This document shows positions 58,542 to 64,000 of a stretch of 64,000 nucleotides of DNA, one piece after another. This DNA comes from Terriglobia bacterium (GTDB lineage: Bacteria; Acidobacteriota; Terriglobia; Acidiferrales; UBA7541). The position numbers and the translations under genes were made by a program. The stretch is taken from contig JAIQFG010000013.1 in the NCBI GenBank assembly GCA_020073375.1, positions 1 to 64,000 of the forward strand, in the 5' to 3' direction. A model generated the notes under the pieces. The model had not been told where the DNA came from. It ran no database searches and saw only the letters and a list, made by a program, of their open reading frames with translations. The stretch's first letter is position 1, and the number at the start of each line of letters is the position of its first letter.

Positions 58542-59117
58542 ATGCGACTGCTTCACATCGTGGCGGGATTTTTTCTCTTCTTCGAGCTTCCCATTCCAAT
58601 CTACTGGCTGATGATTCATCCGTTTAACGCTTTCTGGAAAACTCGCGTGCGCGCCGCATTCTGGTTCGCGGGCCTCAGTGCATGGATCGTGGGTGGCGCG
58701 TTGCTGTGGATCTTCCGCCGTTCGTTGTTGGCCGTCAACCGGCCGCCGGTCATCGCCATCGTCGCGGGCTTTGCCTTGCTTGGCGTGGAGATTTATCTTT
58801 TCCTGCGCGTGGAGCGCGAACTCGGCAGCCGCCGCCTGGTCGGTCACGCCGAACTCACCGGCACCGGCGAAATGCAAACCGGCGGTTTGTACGCGCACGT
58901 CCGCCATCCGCGCTATTCGGGAATGTTCGCCGCAGTAGTGGGAGCCGCGCTGCTTTGCGGCACGCGCTTGTTATGGATCGTGCTCGCCGCTTGGTGGTTT
59001 TTTGCGTTGCTCGCGATCCGCATGGAGGAAAGGGAACTGGCCGCGCGATTCGGCGCCCCCTACGCGGCCTACCGCAAACGTGTCCCCGCGTTTCTCCCAT
59101 TTCGGCTGCACACTTAG
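58542..59117 (+). CDS. Isoprenylcysteine carboxyl methyltransferase / phospholipid methyltransferase-like protein
   Basis: GLYAHVRHPRYSGMFAAVVGAALLCGT...RMEERELAARFGAPYAAYRKRVPAFLPF. Confidence 0.8.
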   Translation: MRLLHIVAGFFLFFELPIPIYWLMIHPFNAFWKTRVRAAFWFAGLSAWIVGGALLWIFRRSLLAVNRPPVIAIVAGFALLGVEIYLFLRVERELGSRRLVGHAELTGTGEMQTGGLYAHVRHPRYSGMFAAVVGAALLCGTRLLWIVLAAWWFFALLAIRMEERELAARFGAPYAAYRKRVPAFLPFRLHT

Positions 59118-59179
59118 CGATTCGTGGGAACGAGCGTTGCCCCGCCGACGCGGGTCCGCTAGAATGAACTTACAGCCGT

Positions 59180-59269
<90 letters not shown>

Positions 59270-59344
59270 TTTTTGCCAAGACCTTAGCTGGTGGGCCATC
59301 CAGACTATATGTTTTCCTGCCGCTCCGGGAAATCCTGAAAATTC

Positions 59345-59671
59345 TTACGTGCCCGAATAAATTCCGGGATTGTTGTGCAGCAGGATACGGATGGCGATGC
59401 CCCACTTGTTGCCGTCGAGGCGTTCCATGCGCACTACGTCGCCGATTTGTTCGCGGTGCATGGGATCGTCCGGGCCGAAATTGAGTGTCAGGATTACGTT
59501 CATGCCAACAAAGTAGTGTTCGGCTGTGGTTACGAAGTACAGCCCGTTGCGCGAAACGTTTAGAGTTGAGCAGATTTCTTCCGGGTATTGCGAATCACAA
59601 GGGTGTATGCGCACCGGTTCGGAGAGTGTCTCTCTTGGAGTTAAGCGGCATTCCTTTACTGCGGTAAGCAT
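59345..59671 (-). CDS. PilZ-domain-like protein
   Basis: LNVSRNGLYFVTTAEHYFVGMNVILTLNFGP...GDVVRMERLDGNKWGIAIRIL. Confidence 0.6.
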   Translation of the reverse strand: MLTAVKECRLTPRETLSEPVRIHPCDSQYPEEICSTLNVSRNGLYFVTTAEHYFVGMNVILTLNFGPDDPMHREQIGDVVRMERLDGNKWGIAIRILLHNNPGIYSGT

Positions 59672-60179
59672 ATGGGTATCTCCTCATCCTCCCTGTTCCG
59701 CTCGACCCGCGCTGCCGTGCGCTTGCCCGAAGCTTGCGACCGGAAACCACGCGGAACGCTGAAGGACTCTTTCTTTGAATTCTCCGCCGAGAGTATGTGA
59801 ATGCCGCGGAATTGTCTACCTGCAAGCGATGCCTGTGCTTTTTATGCCAACGCGCTTGCCGAAATGGAACTCTTACCCCTTGGCGACCTTAAAGAATGTC
59901 GGCGGTCCTGGTTCCGGATTGGATTGAGGGGCCAGTGGGATCGCTTGAGGCCCATTTCAATACAAAAAGGAAGAGGCGCCGTTTTGGGCGGCGCCTCATC
60001 GAAATAAGCCTGTCGGAGGAAGGCTTACCTCTCTATGGTTTGAATACCCAAGACGAAGCGGGTTAGTTCCGAGTTTTTTGGTGTCTACACACGGAGGCCA
60101 GTGGAAATTCCGGGACTGCAGGCATACGTAGAGACACCCTGCCCTCAGGCTCATGAAACAAGATTCGTTTACCCGACTG

Positions 60180-60545
60180 TCAGGCGACAGCCGATTTGCT
60201 TCCCCTGCCCATTTTCCGGGGAGGCAAAAGATTCATCGCCACATGGTCCAGATTGTGGTGAACAATCTTTCCGCTCCCGATGTCCATGGCGTAGAAACGG
60301 TTCTTGGAGGTTTTCGAAAGTTCCATCAAATGGTAGCGCGCGCCGTCCAAGCCCACTGCGCATGCCCTCCAAAGTGAGGAACCATCGGGGAATTTCTCAA
60401 ACAGGTCGAATTTGCGGTGCATACGAGCCCCCTTCAACAATTGCCGGTGACCCTTCCAGCTGCTCCCATCATATTCCCATCCCATTGGCCTGTCCAATAA
60501 ATCAATCTGATCCTCAGGATCGGATATGCGGTTCTGGAAACTCAT
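60180..60545 (-). CDS. Hypothetical protein
   Basis: Probable start MSFQNRISDPEDQIDLLDRPMGWEYDGSSWKGHRQLL.... Confidence 0.4.
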   Translation of the reverse strand: MSFQNRISDPEDQIDLLDRPMGWEYDGSSWKGHRQLLKGARMHRKFDLFEKFPDGSSLWRACAVGLDGARYHLMELSKTSKNRFYAMDIGSGKIVHHNLDHVAMNLLPPRKMGRGSKSAVA

Positions 60546-60620
60546 GTTTTCGGGATCGGGGCGCTTCAATCGCAGGTTCCGGCTCCACTTGCAGCCTCTC
60601 AAACGTTAGAATGATGCGCC

Positions 60621-61472
60621 GTGGCCCCGTCGATCCAATTCGACCGTTTGCACGTCGTGCTGGTGGCCGCGCGCAATCCCCTGAACATCGGCGCTGCGGC
60701 CCGCGCCATGAGCAATTTCGGGTTTCGTTCCCTGCGCGTGGTAAATCCATACGATCCTTCTTTTCGCGAGGCGCGGTCCGCCGTGGGCGCTTCCGAAATT
60801 CTGGAAAAAGCTGAGTTTTTTTCCAGCGTCGCGGACGCCGTGGCCGATTGCACGCTGGTTGTGGGCACCACGGCCGTCCGCAATCGCGAACTGCAGCACC
60901 CGGTCCATCGTCCCGAGTACGCCGCGCGCGCAATCCGCAAGCGTTTGCAAGTCGGGGTCCGCCATGAGACGGGCAGAAACAAGACGCGCGGGGTAGCCTT
61001 GCTCTTCGGCTCCGAAAAATTCGGCCTCTCCAACGAAGACCTCAGCCATTGCCACTGGCTCATCCGCATTCCCACCTGCGATGAAAATATTTCCATGAAC
61101 CTCGGCCAGGCCGTGGCCGTTTGCCTGTATGAATTAATTCGCGATAGCAAATCCGAGCGCGCGCCCGCTCAGACCGCTCCCGCAACGGCCGCCGAACTTG
61201 AGCGCATCACCACGCTGTTGCTCGAAGCTCTGCACACCAGTGGATTTCTCGACCGCCGCCGAGTGAACGATGCCGAAAACCGCATCCGCCGCCTGGTCCG
61301 CCGCCTGCATCTGCAGGATCGCGACGCCGTCATCTGGCTCGGCATGTTGCGTCAAATGTTGTGGAAGATGACCGCGGGAAAAGACGTTGACCCGGCCGCT
61401 GCGGTCAGCGGCGGGCGGAGAAAAAAGACTGCAGCAGTTGCACGGACTCCCCGGCCAGAACCCCCGAAGTAA
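60621..61472 (+). CDS. trmJ: TrmJ-like tRNA (cytidine/uridine-2'-O-)methyltransferase (SPOUT)
   Basis: VVLVAARNPLNIGAAARAMSNFGFRSLRVVNPYDP; LLFGSEKFGLSNEDLSHCHWLIRIPT...SMNLGQAVAVCLYEL. Confidence 0.85.
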   Translation: MAPSIQFDRLHVVLVAARNPLNIGAAARAMSNFGFRSLRVVNPYDPSFREARSAVGASEILEKAEFFSSVADAVADCTLVVGTTAVRNRELQHPVHRPEYAARAIRKRLQVGVRHETGRNKTRGVALLFGSEKFGLSNEDLSHCHWLIRIPTCDENISMNLGQAVAVCLYELIRDSKSERAPAQTAPATAAELERITTLLLEALHTSGFLDRRRVNDAENRIRRLVRRLHLQDRDAVIWLGMLRQMLWKMTAGKDVDPAAAVSGGRRKKTAAVARTPRPEPPK

Positions 61473-61851
61473 CTTCCACGCGATGATTGAGGGCCGGGAC
61501 GTCGAGCACTTGCAGACAAGTGCGGATCGCGCCGCCTTTTTGGTCGTCGGCTCCGTAAATCAGCCGCGCGATGCGCGCCTGCACCAGCGCGCCCGCGCAC
61601 ATGGCGCACGGTTCGATGGTCACGTACAGGGCGGCGCCGTTGAGGCGGTGATTCCCGGTCTTCTGCGCGGCCTCGCGCAGGGCCACCACTTCCGCATGCG
61701 CAGTGGGATCGCAATCGGTGATGGTGCGATTGCCGGACGCGCCGATGATACGGTCCTCCAGAACCACCAGCGCTCCCACCGGCACTTCTCCGCGCAGGGC
61801 GGCAGCGCGCGCCTGATCCAGCGCCAGGTGCATGTATTCGGAGTCGGTCAC
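61405..61851 (-). CDS. tadA: tRNA-specific adenosine deaminase
   Basis: DSEYMHLALDQARAAALRGEVPVGALVVLEDRIIG...DPTAHAEVVALREA...VTIEPCAMCAGALVQARIARLIYG. Confidence 0.88.
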   Translation of the reverse strand: MTDSEYMHLALDQARAAALRGEVPVGALVVLEDRIIGASGNRTITDCDPTAHAEVVALREAAQKTGNHRLNGAALYVTIEPCAMCAGALVQARIARLIYGADDQKGGAIRTCLQVLDVPALNHRVEVTSGVLAGESVQLLQSFFSARR

Positions 61852-62390
61852 GTCTGCGGCGCGGCTTGCGGGGGGATTACGTATTCAACCAGCATGACGT
61901 CGTGCAAGCCGTCCTCCAGGCGCGCGTGCGCCGTGTGCCGGCCCACCTCGCGCCACCCGGTCGCGCGGCACAGCAGCAACCCGTCCTGATTGGCCACCAG
62001 GATCCGCCCGATCAATTTCCGGTAGCCCAGCATTGCGGCCGATTCCTGCAGCGCGCGCATCAGTTGCCGCCCCACTCCGTAGCTGCGGAAAGACCGGCGC
62101 ACGTAAATAAAAACCTCGCCGATATCGTCCAGCGAAATGCGGTTGTCATAGGCAGCCAGCGCGGCCCAGCCACCGATCCAGTTGCGCACGTCCGCCACCA
62201 GGATCGGGTGTTTGGGGTCGTGGTCCGCGGCAGCGTTCATCAGGCGCTGCGCGTCGACCGATCTGGGCTCGGTATCAAACGTTTCCAGGCGATCCGCCAC
62301 CGCCTCGTTGAAAATCTCGCACATGGACGCCGCGTCCTCTTCCGTCGCGTGCCGGATTTCCAGTTGCGGCTTTTGGCTGGCTGAACTCAT
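61848..62390 (-). CDS. GNAT family N-acetyltransferase
   Basis: EIRHATEEDAASMCEIFNEAV...EVFIYVRRSFRSYGVGRQLMRALQESAAMLGYRKLIGRIL. Confidence 0.88.
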   Translation of the reverse strand: MSSASQKPQLEIRHATEEDAASMCEIFNEAVADRLETFDTEPRSVDAQRLMNAAADHDPKHPILVADVRNWIGGWAALAAYDNRISLDDIGEVFIYVRRSFRSYGVGRQLMRALQESAAMLGYRKLIGRILVANQDGLLLCRATGWREVGRHTAHARLEDGLHDVMLVEYVIPPQAAPQT

Positions 62391-62480
62391 GGCCCCGGGA
62401 TTTTATCATCCTCGCGGCTTTGCCGTGAGCGAATCCCGTACCGGTTGCAGTAGCCCCGCAAAACGGGCATCATGCGCCAG

Positions 62481-62554
62481 TAGGACAGGCTTCAGCCTGT
62501 CGCTTTTCTGCTCGAGAAGAATACAAAAACCCGACAGGCTGAAGCCTGTCCTAC
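62481..62554. repeat. Paired REP-like palindrome, family I
   Basis: taggacaggcttcagcctgtcgctttt ... cccgacaggctgaagcctgtcctac. Confidence 0.85.
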
Positions 62555-62578
62555 TCAACCCAGGAAAGGCACTTTTCC

Positions 62579-64000
62579 ATGATCCGACGTGATTTCTGCA
62601 AGACCTCGCTGGCCCTGGCTGGACTCGCGCTGCACAACACTCGATGGGACGCGGTTGCCAGCCCGCGCCCCGCAGAAGAACTGCCCAAGGCCCCGGGCCT
62701 CACCAAATACGTCTCCGAATTCATCGTGAACACGAACTACGAGGACATCCCCGAAAACGTGATCGCCATCGGCAAAAAAACAATCCTGGACGGCTTGGGT
62801 CTCGCGCTCGCCGGATCGCAGTCCACCCCCGGCCCCGTCATCCGGAAATACATCGAGTCGCTCGGCCCTTGCCCCGGCCCCGCCACCATCATCGGCACCA
62901 AAATGAAAGTGCACCCGCGCTACGCGGCGCTGGCCAACGGCATCTCCATCCATGCGGACGATTTTGATGACACCGGCTCGGCCTTCCACGTTGCCGGTCC
63001 GACTCTTCCGCCGTCGTTCGCGCTGTGCGAAGCGGGCCGCCGCAGCGGAAAAGACCTGATGCTCGCGTTTCACGTGGGCGTCGAAGTCAGCAACAAAATC
63101 GGCGACGCCGTTTCTCCCCGCCATCAGCAGGACGGCTATCACACCACTGGCACGATCGGATCCTTCAGCAGCGCCGCCGCGTGCGCGAAGTTGCGCGGAC
63201 TGGACGCGGAGAAGACCGCCATCGCGCTGGCTCTCGCCGGCACTCAGGCCGCCGGCCTGCGCGATAATTTCGGCACCATGACCAAGCCGTTTCACGCCGG
63301 CCACGCCGGCGAAAGCGGCACCGTCTCCGCCGATCTCGCCGCCATCGGCTGGACCGCCGCGCCCGACATCCTCGAAGCCCCGCTCGGATTTTTCCAGGTT
63401 GGCGGGGGATTCGATCCGAAAATAATCGTCGGCCGCCTCGGCAAGCCGTGGATGTTTATCACTCCCGGCGACTTGATCAAGCGTTTCCCCTGCGGCACCA
63501 TCCAGCAGCAGGTCATGGACCTGATGCTGCGCCTGATCCAGCAGAACAACATCAAGGCCGCGGACGTCGCCAAGGTGGAAGTCGGCGGGAACCTGAGCAA
63601 CTACAGGACAATCTTCCAGCACCATCCCGCCACCGGCCTGCAGGCGAAATTCAGCATGGAATTTGCCATGGCCATCCTGCTCATCGACGGGAAGGCAACT
63701 TTGCGCTCCTTCACCGACGCCGTCGTTCAGCGCCCCGAGGTCCAGGACATGATCGGCCGCGTGCACTATTCCGTGGACCCGGAATTCAACAAGCTGGAGT
63801 TGCAGGGAGCTTCGTTGCAAGCCATCCTGGTCGAGCAAAGCGGCTTGAAGATCTTTCTAAAGGATGGCAAGGTAATTTCCGGACGCACCGATCCCGCAAA
63901 GGGCAGCCCGGAAAATCCCATGACCTACGAGGAAGTGGCCGACAAATTCCGCGGCAACGCCGAATTCGCCAAGTGGCCCAAACAAAAAGCCGAGTCGGTG
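62579..64000 (+). CDS. MmgE/PrpD family protein (open at right edge)
   Basis: MIRRDFCKTSLALAGLALHN...SIHADDFDDTG...GTIGSFSSAAACAKLRGLDAEKTAIALALAGTQAAGLRDNFGTMTKPFHAGHAGESG; not in the ORF list because it has no stop in the window. Confidence 0.88.
   Translation, partial: MIRRDFCKTSLALAGLALHNTRWDAVASPRPAEELPKAPGLTKYVSEFIVNTNYEDIPENVIAIGKKTILDGLGLALAGSQSTPGPVIRKYIESLGPCPGPATIIGTKMKVHPRYAALANGISIHADDFDDTGSAFHVAGPTLPPSFALCEAGRRSGKDLMLAFHVGVEVSNKIGDAVSPRHQQDGYHTTGTIGSFSSAAACAKLRGLDAEKTAIALALAGTQAAGLRDNFGTMTKPFHAGHAGESGTVSADLAAIGWTAAPDILEAPLGFFQVGGGFDPKIIVGRLGKPWMFITPGDLIKRFPCGTIQQQVMDLMLRLIQQNNIKAADVAKVEVGGNLSNYRTIFQHHPATGLQAKFSMEFAMAILLIDGKATLRSFTDAVVQRPEVQDMIGRVHYSVDPEFNKLELQGASLQAILVEQSGLKIFLKDGKVISGRTDPAKGSPENPMTYEEVADKFRGNAEFAKWPKQKAESV

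Noticed and set aside
59973-59997. gaggcgcc-gttttgggc-ggcgcctc hairpin as a terminator
   Set aside because: Good stem but no U-tract and no clear upstream gene; left uncalled.
62555-63838. 427-aa minus-strand ORF
   Set aside because: Antisense to the MmgE/PrpD gene, which is open at the right edge and therefore missing from the ORF list.

Overview
The window is GC-rich chromosomal DNA, probably from an Acidobacteriota-like bacterium (inferred from gene content and tmRNA tag style, not tested). It carries ordinary housekeeping genes: an MrfA/MrfB-like pair, a TonB-dependent receptor, a fused 2-oxoacid dehydrogenase E1, PFK, an ECF sigma/anti-sigma pair, Mug, LpxB, two ABC exporters, a Slt-type transglycosylase, an aminotransferase, TrmJ, TadA, tRNA-Ser(CGA) and MmgE/PrpD. 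The most unusual region is about 34.95-53.10 kb. An intact tmRNA gene (ssrA, minus strand, 52741-53096) lies at its right end. Copies of the tmRNA 3' end recur at 34949, 39293 and 46176, dividing about 17.8 kb of compositionally different DNA into three back-to-back cassettes (about 4.3, 6.9 and 6.6 kb). I see no integrase or transposase in any of them. Two of the cassettes start with the same 132-bp sequence. Cargo by cassette: (1) an ECF sigma factor with a Cys-rich tail next to a metallothionein-like peptide; (2) an AraC-regulated diiron/DinB/PIG-L/PLP-decarboxylase cluster; (3) a FolE/TspO/class II photolyase/SDR/DUF523-DUF1722 cluster. The window also holds several families of dispersed palindromic (REP-like) repeats and a 5 x 34-bp tandem hairpin array between pfkA and its neighbour. 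All calls were made by reading sequence and translations; no database search was run.
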